Shown here: piece by piece, positions 1 to 8,925 of the stretch | Layout: the number at the start of each line of letters is the position of its first letter | How positions within the stretch are numbered: the stretch's first letter is position 1 | NCBI RefSeq assembly: GCF_010468615.1 | Contig: NZ_WUEH01000011.1 | Coordinates: forward strand, 62,001 to 126,000 | Length of the DNA stretch: 64,000 bases | DNA from: Pseudodesulfovibrio sp. JC047 | Lineage (GTDB): Bacteria > Desulfobacterota > Desulfovibrionia > Desulfovibrionales > Desulfovibrionaceae | Direction: 5' to 3' | Position numbers and translations under genes: made by a program | The notes under the pieces: generated by a model | Told to the model about the DNA's origin: nothing | Database searches by the model: none | The model's input: the letters and a program-made list of their open reading frames with translations, nothing else

Positions 1-24
1 CTCTCAAAACAAGAAGAGAGGTTT

Positions 25-624
25 ATGATGAAAGTGTTACCTGTCAAACGAGCGATCTTATCTGTAACCGATAAGTCTGGACTCGCCGAATTCGGCCGAT
101 TTTTGACGGACAATGACTGTGAACTGGTGTCCACCGGAGGCACCAAGAAAATGTTGAAAGAAGCCGGGTTGCCGGTAACGTCCGTGTCAGACGTGACCGA
201 TTTTCCGGAAATTCTCGGTGGACGGGTGAAGACGCTGCATCCCCACATCCATGGTGGTATCCTGGCCGACAAGGACAACGAAGGACACATGGAAACATTG
301 CGGGATTTCGGTATCGAACCGTTTGATCTCGTGTGCGTCAATCTCTATAATTTCGCTGATGCCGTGGCCAAAGGTCTGGATCTCAAAGCCGCTGTCGAGC
401 AGATCGACATTGGCGGACCGACCATGTTGCGGGCCACTGCCAAGAATTTTCATTCCATCTGTGTGATTCCCGACCCCAAATATTACCCGGTAGTCCAAAA
501 GGAAATCGAGGAAAACAACGGCATTTCGTTGGCGTTCCGTAAGGAAATGGCTGCATTGACCTTCAAGTTGGTCAGTGAGTACGATGCCATGATTACCAAG
601 TACTTGAGCGAAAACGACGCGTAG
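25..624 (+). CDS. IMP cyclohydrolase (PurH N-terminal domain as a stand-alone protein)
   Basis: Catalyses the last step of de novo IMP synthesis, ring closure of FAICAR, in the cytoplasm. The 199-residue product corresponds only to the N-terminal MGS-like domain of bifunctional PurH. The phosphate-binding STGGT is at residues 36-40 and the signature GGRVKTLHPHIHGG at 65-78. The AICAR transformylase domain is missing and is instead encoded separately at 6723-7997 on the other strand. Two in-frame ATGs open the gene (25 and 28). The second is better spaced from the GAGAGG ribosome site at 16-21, so the true start may be 28. About 370 bases without a gene follow. The call is secure; use of a split enzyme is inferred from the two separate genes. 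Confidence 0.93.
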   Translation: MMKVLPVKRAILSVTDKSGLAEFGRFLTDNDCELVSTGGTKKMLKEAGLPVTSVSDVTDFPEILGGRVKTLHPHIHGGILADKDNEGHMETLRDFGIEPFDLVCVNLYNFADAVAKGLDLKAAVEQIDIGGPTMLRATAKNFHSICVIPDPKYYPVVQKEIEENNGISLAFRKEMAALTFKLVSEYDAMITKYLSENDA

Positions 625-957
625 AGTGTTTCGTGATGCGCCTTGCGAGAGCGGGCCATTTTCGTCATTGGACAGTCTGTGGCTGTCCGCCGATGAATCT
701 GACCTTTTTCCCCAAACCTTACGGTTTTGAGGAAGAGAGAAAGTGAAAGGTTGCGGCCATTGTGGGAGACGGCCATGTCGTATTCCGCAGGTTTTCTTTC
801 GATTTTGATCGGGTCAGAAAACGTGTCGAGTTTCGTTTGAAAATATTATAAACTTCGCCGAGCAGAAACATGAATCGGCCCAAGGTGCAGTGCTCATTGG
901 GTCGATTCTCGGTTTTGCTCGGCGTTCGAAGTATTTAGGCAATGCCGAAAATCCTTT
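625..957. other. Intergenic region with a long imperfect hairpin, no gene seen
   Basis: No convincing open frame lies here. The notable element is an imperfect inverted repeat, left arm 853-883 and right arm 897-931. It would form a stem of roughly 25-30 pairs with bulges around a loop of about 13 nt. An AT-rich stretch resembling a -10 box lies just upstream (842-852). The rest, 625-840, shows nothing recognisable. It could be a structured leader of hflX or a small RNA. Confidence 0.4.
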
Positions 958-2637
958 TTGGCGGGGCCATTGCGAAGAGATGCAAGGAGTATCACCATCG
1001 CTCAGAAACCAAAGGGCAACCTGCAAGGGTTGAAACCCAATCAGATAAAACGGCTTTCTCGACTCTATCAACGGCAATTTCCCACATCGTCCTGTTATAC
1101 CAACGAGCAGGCCCGGGAATTGGCGGAAATCAGTGCGGAGACAGGACGCCAATTGGGCGTGCTTATCGATCGCCAGGGCAAGGTCGGCATGGTGCTGGTC
1201 GGTGACAATCGATCAATTTACATTCCCGAACTTCCACGCAAGCGATTGTCTTCAGGCCGGCTTCGTGGTTTGCGGTTGTTGCATACCCATCTTTCCGATG
1301 AATCCCTGTCTCAGGAAGACCTGATGGATATGGTTTTTCTGCGGCTTGATTCCGTGGCTGCCTTGACTGTGAAGGAAGGTTTTCCCGAAGCAGTGCAGGC
1401 CGCGCATTTGCTGCCACCCAACCCTGATGAAAAGAGTTACGAACTCTATGCCCCCGCGCAATGGGATCGATTTGATCTCGATTTGGGGAATATTGTCGAG
1501 GCGTTGGAAGACGAATTTAGTCGGCAGTTGGCAGGACAAGGCACGGAATCTGACGAAAATCGGGTGTTGTTGGTCAGTGTGGACAAGACCCCGCGTCCGG
1601 TGCAGGAACTCTCCTTGGAAGAGTTGGCCGAACTCGCGGACACAGCGGGATTGATCGCTGCCGGGACCATGATTCAGCGCGTGCGGAAGCAGAATCCCAA
1701 GTTCATCATGGGCAAGGGCAAGCTCGCCGAGTTGGAAGTTCACGCGCTTCAGGCCAATGCGTCGATCATTATTTTCGATCAGGAATTGTCACCCACGCAG
1801 ATTCGGAATCTGGCCAAGGTCACGGAACGGAAGATTCTGGACCGGACTCAGCTTATTCTCGATATCTTTGCCCAGCACGCCACGAGTCGGTCTGGTAAAT
1901 TGCAAGTGGAGATGGCGCAGCTCAAATACACCTTGCCCCGACTGGTGGGAAAAAACCGGGCCATGTCTCGGTTGATGGGTGGAATCGGTGGACGCGGTCC
2001 GGGTGAGACCAAGTTGGAAATCGATCGCCGTCGAGCCAACGATCGGTTGACCCGGTTGAAAAAGGAACTCAAGCAGGTTCGCAAGCGACGGACCCAGACC
2101 CGGGAACGCCGTGCCAAGGCCGGGCTGCCGATTATTTCTCTGGTGGGCTACACCAATGCAGGAAAATCCACGCTGTTGAACACGTTGACGCAATCGAAGG
2201 TCATTGCGGAGGACAAGTTGTTCGCCACCCTTGATCCGACCAGTCGTCGTATCCGGTTCCCGCAGGAGCGGGAGGTGGTACTGACCGATACGGTCGGGTT
2301 CATTCGTCGATTGCCGCCGGATCTGAAAGAGGCATTTCGAGCGACATTGGAAGAACTGGAATCAGCGGATTTGCTGGTGCTTGTTTGTGACGCGTCCCAC
2401 CCGGAAGTCGAGGAGCAGGTAGATGCTGTGCGGTCCATTTTGCATGAGATGGAGCTGGACGATATCCCGTCCATTCTCGTGTTGAACAAATGGGACAAGC
2501 TTGATGCCGAAGGGCGGGAAGTCATGCACAACGTGTATCCGGACGGACTGCCAGCCGTGGCCGTCAGACGGGCCAGTCTCGAACCAGTGGTTGCGTCGAT
2601 GTTGCGTTGTATCCCGTGGGAAAGAAAAGGCTACTAA
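958..2637 (+). CDS. hflX: GTPase HflX
   Basis: Ribosome-associated GTPase that splits or rescues stalled 70S ribosomes (family knowledge). The N-terminal extension and HflX-specific domain precede a G domain with G1 GYTNAGKST (about 397-404), the G2-region TLDPT (424-428), G3 DTVGF (444-448) and G4 NKWD (about 512). The glycine-rich GGIGGRGPGET linker at about 341-351 is typical of the family. The longest frame opens at a TTG at 958 that has no ribosome site. A good AAGGAG lies at 984-989, and seven bases later, in frame, is ATC (997), giving (M)AQKPKG. The real start may therefore be a rare ATC codon. The 3' end overlaps the convergent cation transporter by 4 bases. Confidence 0.95.
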   Translation: MAGPLRRDARSITIAQKPKGNLQGLKPNQIKRLSRLYQRQFPTSSCYTNEQARELAEISAETGRQLGVLIDRQGKVGMVLVGDNRSIYIPELPRKRLSSGRLRGLRLLHTHLSDESLSQEDLMDMVFLRLDSVAALTVKEGFPEAVQAAHLLPPNPDEKSYELYAPAQWDRFDLDLGNIVEALEDEFSRQLAGQGTESDENRVLLVSVDKTPRPVQELSLEELAELADTAGLIAAGTMIQRVRKQNPKFIMGKGKLAELEVHALQANASIIIFDQELSPTQIRNLAKVTERKILDRTQLILDIFAQHATSRSGKLQVEMAQLKYTLPRLVGKNRAMSRLMGGIGGRGPGETKLEIDRRRANDRLTRLKKELKQVRKRRTQTRERRAKAGLPIISLVGYTNAGKSTLLNTLTQSKVIAEDKLFATLDPTSRRIRFPQEREVVLTDTVGFIRRLPPDLKEAFRATLEELESADLLVLVCDASHPEVEEQVDAVRSILHEMELDDIPSILVLNKWDKLDAEGREVMHNVYPDGLPAVAVRRASLEPVVASMLRCIPWERKGY

Positions 2638-3569
2638 TCTTTTTTTGTGTCCAGTTTGGCCGCGCAGGTGCCGCCGACTTTCCATCCATCGTAGGACGTC
2701 TGACATTCAAGCGGTTCTACATGGATGGTCACTTCGGCGTGGGCGAGTTGGGATTGAATCAGCCCTTCGATAAATCCGCACAGATCATGTGAGTCCTTGA
2801 CCGACATATCGCCCGGGACCAGCAAGTGGAAGTCGATGAATCGTTTCTGGCCGGATTTGCGGGTGCGCAGGCCGTGAAAACTGGTGTCGCTTTCCGTGTA
2901 GCTGCGAATGGCGTTGGCAATGATTTCCAGTTCTTTTTTGGGAAGTGCATCGTCCATGAGACCGCCGATTGACCGTTTGAGCAGGCTGACGCCGGTGAAA
3001 ACGATATTTACGGCCATGATGATCGCGATGATCGGATCAAGAATTTTCCAGTCCGGCATGACAATGATGACAGCCAGTCCCGCGACCAGTCCGATAGAGG
3101 TCCAGACATCGGTCAAAAGATGTTTGGCATCGGCTTCGAGGGTAATGGAATCAAACCGTTTCGCCGCCTTGAGCATGACTCGGGCGACCGCGTAATTGAC
3201 CACGGAAGAGAGCAGAGCAAGAATCAGTCCCGGGCCGAGGTTTGTCAGTGTTTGTGGAGAGAGAAAACGGCTGATGGCCGCGTATCCGATGCCGAAGGCT
3301 GCCACAATGATGAGCGCGCCTTCAATACCGCTTGAAAAGTATTCCGCCTTGCCATGCCCATAGGTGTGGGCTTCGTCCGCCGGGCGCATGGCTATGGTGA
3401 TGGCCGTGAGCGCGAGCACTCCGGCAGTGAGATTGACAACGGATTCCGTGGCGTCCGAAAGCAACCCAACAGAATCCGTCATGGCCCAGGCTCCGAATTT
3501 GAGAGCCAGGGTCAGAATCGACGCCCCGATCGAATATATGGCGTATCGTTTGGGGGAGTCGGCGGCCAT
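2634..3569 (-). CDS. Cation diffusion facilitator (CDF) family metal transporter
   Basis: Inner-membrane divalent cation/proton antiporter of 311 residues with six predicted membrane spans and a cytoplasmic C-terminal domain. Family metal-site motifs are visible: LLSDATES in TM2 (about 36-43), HTYGHGKAE at 68-76 and DAKHLLTDVWTS at 147-158 (TM5 H/D pair). The C-terminal domain holds FIDFHLLV and an HVEP motif. Its ATG is 3 bases after the plsY stop, so the two are almost certainly cotranscribed. The metal (Zn, Fe, Co, Mn) cannot be told from sequence. Confidence 0.9.
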   Translation of the reverse strand: MAADSPKRYAIYSIGASILTLALKFGAWAMTDSVGLLSDATESVVNLTAGVLALTAITIAMRPADEAHTYGHGKAEYFSSGIEGALIIVAAFGIGYAAISRFLSPQTLTNLGPGLILALLSSVVNYAVARVMLKAAKRFDSITLEADAKHLLTDVWTSIGLVAGLAVIIVMPDWKILDPIIAIIMAVNIVFTGVSLLKRSIGGLMDDALPKKELEIIANAIRSYTESDTSFHGLRTRKSGQKRFIDFHLLVPGDMSVKDSHDLCGFIEGLIQSQLAHAEVTIHVEPLECQTSYDGWKVGGTCAAKLDTKKD

Positions 3570-3572
3570 TTC

Positions 3573-4163
3573 CTATTCCTTTGGTTTGATCCAGGGGTTT
3601 TCTTCACCACGAGCCAGTCTGCGGATATTGTCCTTGTGTCGCCAGAACAGGATAACCATGACAATAAGGGCGACCGGGACATACCCGAAATTGCCGGTCA
3701 GGGCCATGAAGATGGGCAGGGCCAGTGCAACGGTCAATGATCCCATGGAAACATGGCCGGTCAAGGCGACCATGCCGAGACACAGAGCCGCAGAAAAGAA
3801 GGTTGCCCATGGTGCCAGCGCAAAAAACGCGCCGATGGTCGTGGCCACGGCCTTGCCGCCTTTGAAGTGCATGAAGCAGGAAAAAATATGACCGAGAATG
3901 GCCGCAAGTGCAACGAAGCTCAAGGCAAGGTGCGAATCGATCCAATTGGCGGCGAACAAGACAGGGAGCATCCCTTTCAGGACGTCCAGTACCAGGGTCA
4001 TGATGCCGTATTTGGTGCCGCAGAGCCGGGCGACATTGGTTGCGCCGGTGTTTTTGCTGCCACCTTCACGAGGGTCGGTGCTGCATAGCGTCCTGGCGAT
4101 GACCAGTCCAAAAGGAATTGATCCGAGAATATATGCGATAAGTATGCTGACGATAAATGCCAT
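3573..4163 (-). CDS. plsY: Glycerol-3-phosphate acyltransferase PlsY
   Basis: Integral membrane enzyme that moves an acyl group from acyl-phosphate to glycerol-3-phosphate, the first step of phospholipid synthesis. The product has 196 residues from the ATG at 4163, which has an AGGAG site 8 bases upstream; an earlier in-frame ATG at 4190 lacks one. Motif 1 GSKNTGATNVAR is at 35-46, and motif 2 runs from GHIF to FKGGKAVAT at 91-108, where the usual Pro of GHxxP is Ser. Five hydrophobic segments fit the family. First gene of a two-gene unit with the CDF transporter. Confidence 0.94.
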   Translation of the reverse strand: MAFIVSILIAYILGSIPFGLVIARTLCSTDPREGGSKNTGATNVARLCGTKYGIMTLVLDVLKGMLPVLFAANWIDSHLALSFVALAAILGHIFSCFMHFKGGKAVATTIGAFFALAPWATFFSAALCLGMVALTGHVSMGSLTVALALPIFMALTGNFGYVPVALIVMVILFWRHKDNIRRLARGEENPWIKPKE

Positions 4164-4227
4164 GATGTGTTCTCCTGAAAGTTCAATCAATTCAGTATAG
4201 CTATTTTCTTTTCAGATGAAAAGTGCG

Positions 4228-6282
4228 TTATTCTTCAAGTGCTTCGCCCAGCCGAATTTCGTTATTCAGCGGATCGATCTTGGTGAAATTGATCTGGAAT
4301 TGCTGGCCGGGATAGAGCTTGTCACCGAGCATCTTTTTGGGTGCACGGACATTGACCTGCAAATGAGGCATGGCAAGGGTGGCCATGGGACCGGCTTCTT
4401 CGACCAGTACCGCTGATTGATATTTTTTCCGTTGTTTGGCGAGGTACACGAGTTTCCAATATCTGGGACGGAATCGTTGCACCGTGCTTACGGACTGAAT
4501 CCGCATTTTTAGATGAATGATGAGTTTTTTCAGTGTGTCCGTATCCAGCCGAGGCGTGCCGTCCGCAAGGAATGTGCAGACTTGGGACATATTGATGAAA
4601 TCCGTGTAGCGGCGCAGGGGGGAGGTGATGGGGGCGTAAGCCGGAACACCCAGTGCCGCGTGTCGCTTGGGATTGGTCTCAAGAGTCGGTGGCAACAGCA
4701 GTTTGACCGCACGCAGGATGGCTGCCGGTTCCGTGAAGATGCCGGCTGACTCCTGAGGCAGTGCGATGTCCTGCGTTCGATACAGCAAGGGAACATTGTT
4801 CTCGTTGGCCCACAAGGCCAGGCCCGAATTGGCCAGAATCATGAATTCACTGATGACCAGTTCCGAACGAGGGCTGGGCGTCTTGAGTGAAATATCCACT
4901 GATGCCTGTTGCCCTTCACCAGTGACGGTGACAATGGGTTCGGGCTTGCGGATGACACAGGCACCTGAAGCGATTCGGCGTTCGATCAGTTTTTCGGCGA
5001 CTTCATGGGCCAGAACCAGTGATTCGTCAGAGCCGTCCCGAATGGCCGCGTCAGCGAATTCATAGGTGATATTGGCCTTGACGGAAATCCAGGCCGTCCG
5101 AGGGGTGACGGAGAGCAGTTCGCCTTCATCACTCAGCGTAAAGTCGGTGATCATGCCCGGACGGGTTTCGCCTTGAATCAGGCTGTACAGTCCGGTGCCC
5201 AGTTGTTCCGGTAGCATGTGACTGGTGCCTTCTGGCAGGTACAGACTGGTGGCCCGATGCAGGACCGCTCTGTCCAATGGTGAACCAAAGGTCCAGTGAG
5301 CGTCGGGGCGAGCCAACGCGATGGAAACGACATAGCCTGTTTCAGTTTTTTCAATACGAAATGCGTCGTCGATATCGCGGGTGGTGCTGGCGTCGATGGA
5401 GATGAAGTCATCCACTTCAGCCGGAGCAGCCTGATTGGAAAAGTGTTCTTCGAGTTCGCTGATTTCATTGAGAAAGGATTCAGACCAATCATTGCCCCAT
5501 GCATATTCGGCCTCGTCCAGATGATAGTTGTGGTGGCGTGGCAGTATACCCCAGCTTTGGGCCAGGAGGAGCGGAAGATGTGGTTGGTCTGGCAACCCTT
5601 TACTGATGGCCGCCCAGATTTTTTGTTCTGTCTCATCCAGGGTCTCAGCGACCTTGTGCCTGAGAATCTGTTCAAGGGTGGACACGAGTTCCTGATCCAT
5701 GGTCGGGATCTGCGGAGTGCGTCCCTGACTGTGAGCCGTCCAGAGGGTCCGAAGCAGTTCTTGTCCGGCAGAGGAGACCGCTTCCCGGGCCTTTTCCTCG
5801 GCTTTTTGGTGCATCTTCAAGGCGACTTTCTCAGCAGACCAGATTTCGAAATTCGGTGGGCGGAACTTGAAATGGGTTTTTGCCTGGAGCATGGCCCGAC
5901 CCAAAGCCGCCAACTGGTCAGGGGTCGGCTCTTCCCACAACAGTCCGGCAAACCACGTCAAGGGGGCTGCATCCACTTCGCCCTGAGCGAGTTCCCAGAG
6001 TTCCATGACATCGAGTCCGGCCTGGATTTCTCCCCGGGTTGCCTGATGGTCATTGAGGGTATTTTGGATGTCCTGCCGGGATAGGTCCGGTGAGCATATC
6101 GGTCCGTGCCAGGGGAGGAGGCGAGCCTCTGGAAGTTTCATTTCGCGTTTGTTGATGGTGAGCAGGCGGAGCTTGCCGGAGGCCTCTTCGAGTACCCAGG
6201 CCAGTTGCGGCTGATCGCCATGCATGAATTCCACCACGGTTCCGGGACGAAGAGTCGGGCTGAAGGATGTTCTTTTTGCCAT
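4228..6282 (-). CDS. RNase II/RNase R family exoribonuclease (RNB domain)
   Basis: 3'-5' exoribonuclease of the RNB family, 684 residues from the ATG at 6282. The catalytic signature SIDASTTRDIDDA is at about 295-307 with the Asp residues that bind Mg (D297, D303, D305, D306). The late family motif APITSPLRRYTDF is also present. The C-terminal 60 residues look like a small S1/OB fold. The N-terminal 280 residues are not clearly the canonical cold-shock domains, so this is closer to the compact RNase II-like proteins of deltaproteobacteria than to E. coli RNase R. No strong ribosome site is visible; the frame also opens 9 codons earlier (6309). Confidence 0.88.
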   Translation of the reverse strand: MAKRTSFSPTLRPGTVVEFMHGDQPQLAWVLEEASGKLRLLTINKREMKLPEARLLPWHGPICSPDLSRQDIQNTLNDHQATRGEIQAGLDVMELWELAQGEVDAAPLTWFAGLLWEEPTPDQLAALGRAMLQAKTHFKFRPPNFEIWSAEKVALKMHQKAEEKAREAVSSAGQELLRTLWTAHSQGRTPQIPTMDQELVSTLEQILRHKVAETLDETEQKIWAAISKGLPDQPHLPLLLAQSWGILPRHHNYHLDEAEYAWGNDWSESFLNEISELEEHFSNQAAPAEVDDFISIDASTTRDIDDAFRIEKTETGYVVSIALARPDAHWTFGSPLDRAVLHRATSLYLPEGTSHMLPEQLGTGLYSLIQGETRPGMITDFTLSDEGELLSVTPRTAWISVKANITYEFADAAIRDGSDESLVLAHEVAEKLIERRIASGACVIRKPEPIVTVTGEGQQASVDISLKTPSPRSELVISEFMILANSGLALWANENNVPLLYRTQDIALPQESAGIFTEPAAILRAVKLLLPPTLETNPKRHAALGVPAYAPITSPLRRYTDFINMSQVCTFLADGTPRLDTDTLKKLIIHLKMRIQSVSTVQRFRPRYWKLVYLAKQRKKYQSAVLVEEAGPMATLAMPHLQVNVRAPKKMLGDKLYPGQQFQINFTKIDPLNNEIRLGEALEE

Positions 6283-6370
6283 ATATTTTTCGATGCCTTT
6301 TGTGGTCAAAGAGCCGTCATTGTATCATGAAAGGATTGTCAATGTCAGTGGGGTCGCGTAAGAGTGACCC

Positions 6371-6640
6371 ATGAATATCACACCCATTGAAATCGTTGGC
6401 TTGATTGCGGGTTTTTGTACCACGTTTTCTTTTTTGCCGCAGGTTATCAAGACCTGGCGAACCCGGTCCGTGGACGATATTTCCCTACGCATGTATCTGT
6501 TGCTCTGCTTTGGCATTGTGTTGTGGCTGTACTATGGCCTGACAATGCGCTCCGTGGCGTTGGTCCTTACCAATGGGGTCAGTTTTATCCTGACCGCGTC
6601 CATTCTTGTCATGAAACTCCTGTTTGGTAAACGCCGTTAA
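6371..6640 (+). CDS. SemiSWEET-type PQ-loop small sugar transporter
   Basis: An 89-residue protein with three membrane spans and the PQ-loop motif FLPQV at 21-25 in TM1, followed by a Lys/Arg-rich turn (KTWRTRSVDDIS) as in bacterial SemiSWEETs. Such proteins dimerise to form a sugar channel; the substrate is unknown here. It is divergent from the RNase gene. The A6-preceded hairpin just past its stop serves the convergent AICAR transformylase gene. Confidence 0.85.
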   Translation: MNITPIEIVGLIAGFCTTFSFLPQVIKTWRTRSVDDISLRMYLLLCFGIVLWLYYGLTMRSVALVLTNGVSFILTASILVMKLLFGKRR

Positions 6641-6660
6641 CAGACCTGCCGTGGGGGCGT

Positions 6661-6699
6661 AAAAAAGGCTTCGCCGAACGTCTTGCTCGACGAAGCCTT
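6661..6699 (-). terminator. Rho-independent terminator of the AICAR transformylase gene
   Basis: Arms AAGGCTTCG (6665-6673) and CGAAGCCTT (6691-6699) form a perfect 9-bp stem. On the minus strand the stem is followed by a run of six T. Confidence 0.85.
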
Positions 6700-6722
6700 G
6701 GCTGTATTCGTGGACGACAGGA

Positions 6723-7997
6723 TTAGTGTTTGAAGGAACGTTGACCGGTGAAGACCATGGCCACCTGCGGGCTGGCCTCGTTCACTGCGGTGATGACTTC
6801 GCTGTCGCGGATGGAACCACCGGGCTGGGCAATGGCTGTCACGCCCTGGTCCATACACAGATCCACACCGTCGCGGAACGGGAAGAAACCGTCAGAGACC
6901 ACCACGGAACCGGGCAGGCCACCACGGGCCTCTTCTGTCCGTTTCTCAATGTCGGTCAGCTTGGCTTTCATGTCCGCATCCTTGATGGCTGCCAGTTTCA
7001 ATTCAAACAGCGACATCCCCAATTCTTTGGACGCGAGCAGGTCAGAGTGCTTGATGTATGCCTTTGTCACGGCCAGAAGCACGCAACCGACGCGGTCCTG
7101 TTCGCCGGTGCCGATGGCTGTGGTCACGCCGTCCTTGACAAACAGGACGGAGTTCGAAGTGACACCAGCTTCCACGGCCCAGGCAAAGAGCAGGTCGTCA
7201 GCTTCCTGCTTGCTCGGAGCACGGGCAACAAAAGAATTTCCGTCTTTTTCCGCAGTGGCCGGAATGAAGTCGTCGGCCTTGAGAATGGCGTTGCGGAAGG
7301 AATACTGCAAGACGATGCCGCCGTCGGACAGGGCTTTGATATCCAGGAACGGCATCGTGGACAGACTTTGTACCTCTGCAATGCCGGGGATTTCCAGGAT
7401 TCTGAGATTTTTGCGTTTTTTGAGTTCTGCCAGAGCGTCGTCATCGAACTTCGGTGCGGCAACCACTTCAAAATAGACGGAATTGATAAGCTCTGCTGTG
7501 GCCAGATCAATGGGACGGTTCACGACAACCGCACCGCCGAAAGCGGCGATTCGATCCGTCTCAAAGGCGCGCTTCAAGGCAACGGTGATGCCTTCATCGG
7601 TCCAGGCCGCGCCGCAGGGATTGTTGTGTTTCAGGATGAGTGCGGCGGGTTTTGCTGACAGGTATTGCAGAATATTCAGCGCGTTATCCACATCGGTCAA
7701 GTTGGTCTTGCCGGGGTGCTTACCCGCTTGGAGCATGTGCTCCTCGGTTAATGCGGAAACCAGGCCCTGGCCTTGTCCGATAAATTTGACGCCACCCACT
7801 TCAAGCTGACCTTCAGCCAGTTCGTAGAGTGCTGCGGGTTGGTCCGGATTTTCTCCATACCGCAAACCCTTGGTTTCCCCATCGATTTCCCAAGTACGTT
7901 TCTTGAAAACCAATTCCTGGTCGCCCAGCGTGAGTTTCATGTCCGCTGGAAAAGGGTCCTGCTGCACGGTATGGTACATTTTTTTCAAATCACTCAT
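6723..7997 (-). CDS. AICAR transformylase (PurH C-terminal domain as a stand-alone protein)
   Basis: Transfers a formyl group from 10-formyl-THF to AICAR, the penultimate step of IMP synthesis. The 424-residue product carries the family motifs LRYGENPDQ (45-53) and KHNNPCG (123-129, catalytic Lys/His region). It lacks the cyclohydrolase domain, which is at 25-624. The start at 7997 has a GGGAG ribosome site; the frame extends 21 codons upstream without one. It appears monocistronic, with a terminator directly downstream. Confidence 0.93.
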   Translation of the reverse strand: MSDLKKMYHTVQQDPFPADMKLTLGDQELVFKKRTWEIDGETKGLRYGENPDQPAALYELAEGQLEVGGVKFIGQGQGLVSALTEEHMLQAGKHPGKTNLTDVDNALNILQYLSAKPAALILKHNNPCGAAWTDEGITVALKRAFETDRIAAFGGAVVVNRPIDLATAELINSVYFEVVAAPKFDDDALAELKKRKNLRILEIPGIAEVQSLSTMPFLDIKALSDGGIVLQYSFRNAILKADDFIPATAEKDGNSFVARAPSKQEADDLLFAWAVEAGVTSNSVLFVKDGVTTAIGTGEQDRVGCVLLAVTKAYIKHSDLLASKELGMSLFELKLAAIKDADMKAKLTDIEKRTEEARGGLPGSVVVSDGFFPFRDGVDLCMDQGVTAIAQPGGSIRDSEVITAVNEASPQVAMVFTGQRSFKH

Positions 7998-8422
7998 TGT
8001 CAACTCCCTGTTGTGCTCATGTGAGGGGGCGGTCATATCACAGCTTGTTTCGACGGGCAATAATCGTTCAAGGCCCTTCGTGGAAATCGGTCAATCCTCT
8101 TCAGAGACGAACTGTCCTTGAATGGTGGTGATGAACGCACGGGAAAAATCGTGGTGCTGGGATGTGTGAACCGGGCGTATTGTGAAGCGAATCGCACAAT
8201 TAAATGGAAATGTGTGTGGCTATAGATGGTTTCTTGACCGCAAGGATTGTATGACTGCATGGTATGGAAACAGCGGTCTGAAGTGGGATAGGAAAGATTT
8301 TTGGGGCCAAAGTCATGGCTGTTTTGTGCAAAAACAGGCATGACTTTGCCGTGGCGGTGTGGTGGGATGTTTGGTATGGAGAACATCCCGGCTTTTGCTG
8401 TTGTACAAATCAAGGAAAATCG
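7998..8422. other. 425-base divergent intergenic region with a near-perfect 39-base palindrome
   Basis: No gene is supported. The region separates two divergent genes, so it should hold promoters for both. At 8309-8347 there is a hairpin with arms AAAGTCATG...CATGACTTT and CTGTTTT...AAAACAG (16 paired bases, one G/G mismatch, 5-base loop). It has no U-tract, so it does not look like a normal terminator. Its role is unknown. Confidence 0.45.
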
Positions 8423-8815
8423 ATGTCTGAAAGTTATATGGAAAAGGCGCTGTTGAAATTGGCCCGTCAGATCAATGCGTTTGACGAGGCTTCACTCATG
8501 AGCCTTTGGGAGAAATATGCGGAAAAGGTCCGCCATTTCGAACCCACCAAACGGTGGGAAGAATCTGTAATCGTGTTTAACCTCATTCAATCCACCCGAC
8601 TGAAAAATCAGCTTTTCAATTACAATTGGGCGCAGTCTCGTCTGCCGGACGCAGCCTCGCATGAAATAGATTTTGCCGCGTTGACCTCCCCGGAACATTC
8701 TGGAACAGCCCCGGATTCCGAAGCGTCGGGTGCGGGACCCGAGTTGGTCGCTGATGAGCGGAAAAAACGTCACACGGGGAAGTTGCTGACATTGACCCCC
8801 AAAAAAAACACATAA
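8423..8815 (+). CDS. Conserved-looking hypothetical protein, 130 residues
   Basis: Not recognised as any named family. The product starts MSESYMEKALLK after an AAGG ribosome site and is a soluble helical protein for about 85 residues (LARQINAFDEASLMSLWEKYAEKV). A Pro/Ser/Ala-rich tail and a basic end (ERKKRHTGKLL) follow. The coding pattern is like its neighbours. It lies upstream of purA on the same strand with a 110-base gap that carries a separate likely promoter. Confidence 0.7.
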   Translation: MSESYMEKALLKLARQINAFDEASLMSLWEKYAEKVRHFEPTKRWEESVIVFNLIQSTRLKNQLFNYNWAQSRLPDAASHEIDFAALTSPEHSGTAPDSEASGAGPELVADERKKRHTGKLLTLTPKKNT

Positions 8816-8824
8816 TTGCCAGTG

Positions 8825-8855
8825 CTGTCAGTTGACAGACGCACGACTTTATACT
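8825..8855 (+). promoter_or_regulatory. Palindrome overlapping the likely purA promoter
   Basis: A perfect inverted repeat CTGTCA-GT-TGACAG at 8825-8838 is followed by a good -10 box TATACT at 8850-8855. At a 17-18 base spacing the palindrome covers the -35 position. This arrangement fits a repressor operator for purA; the binding protein is unknown. Confidence 0.4.
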
Positions 8856-8925
8856 TACGGATGATAACCGTTTGTGCGCGCAATTTACGCCGGTTCAAGA
8901 TATCCGGCTATTCAAGGAGCAATTC

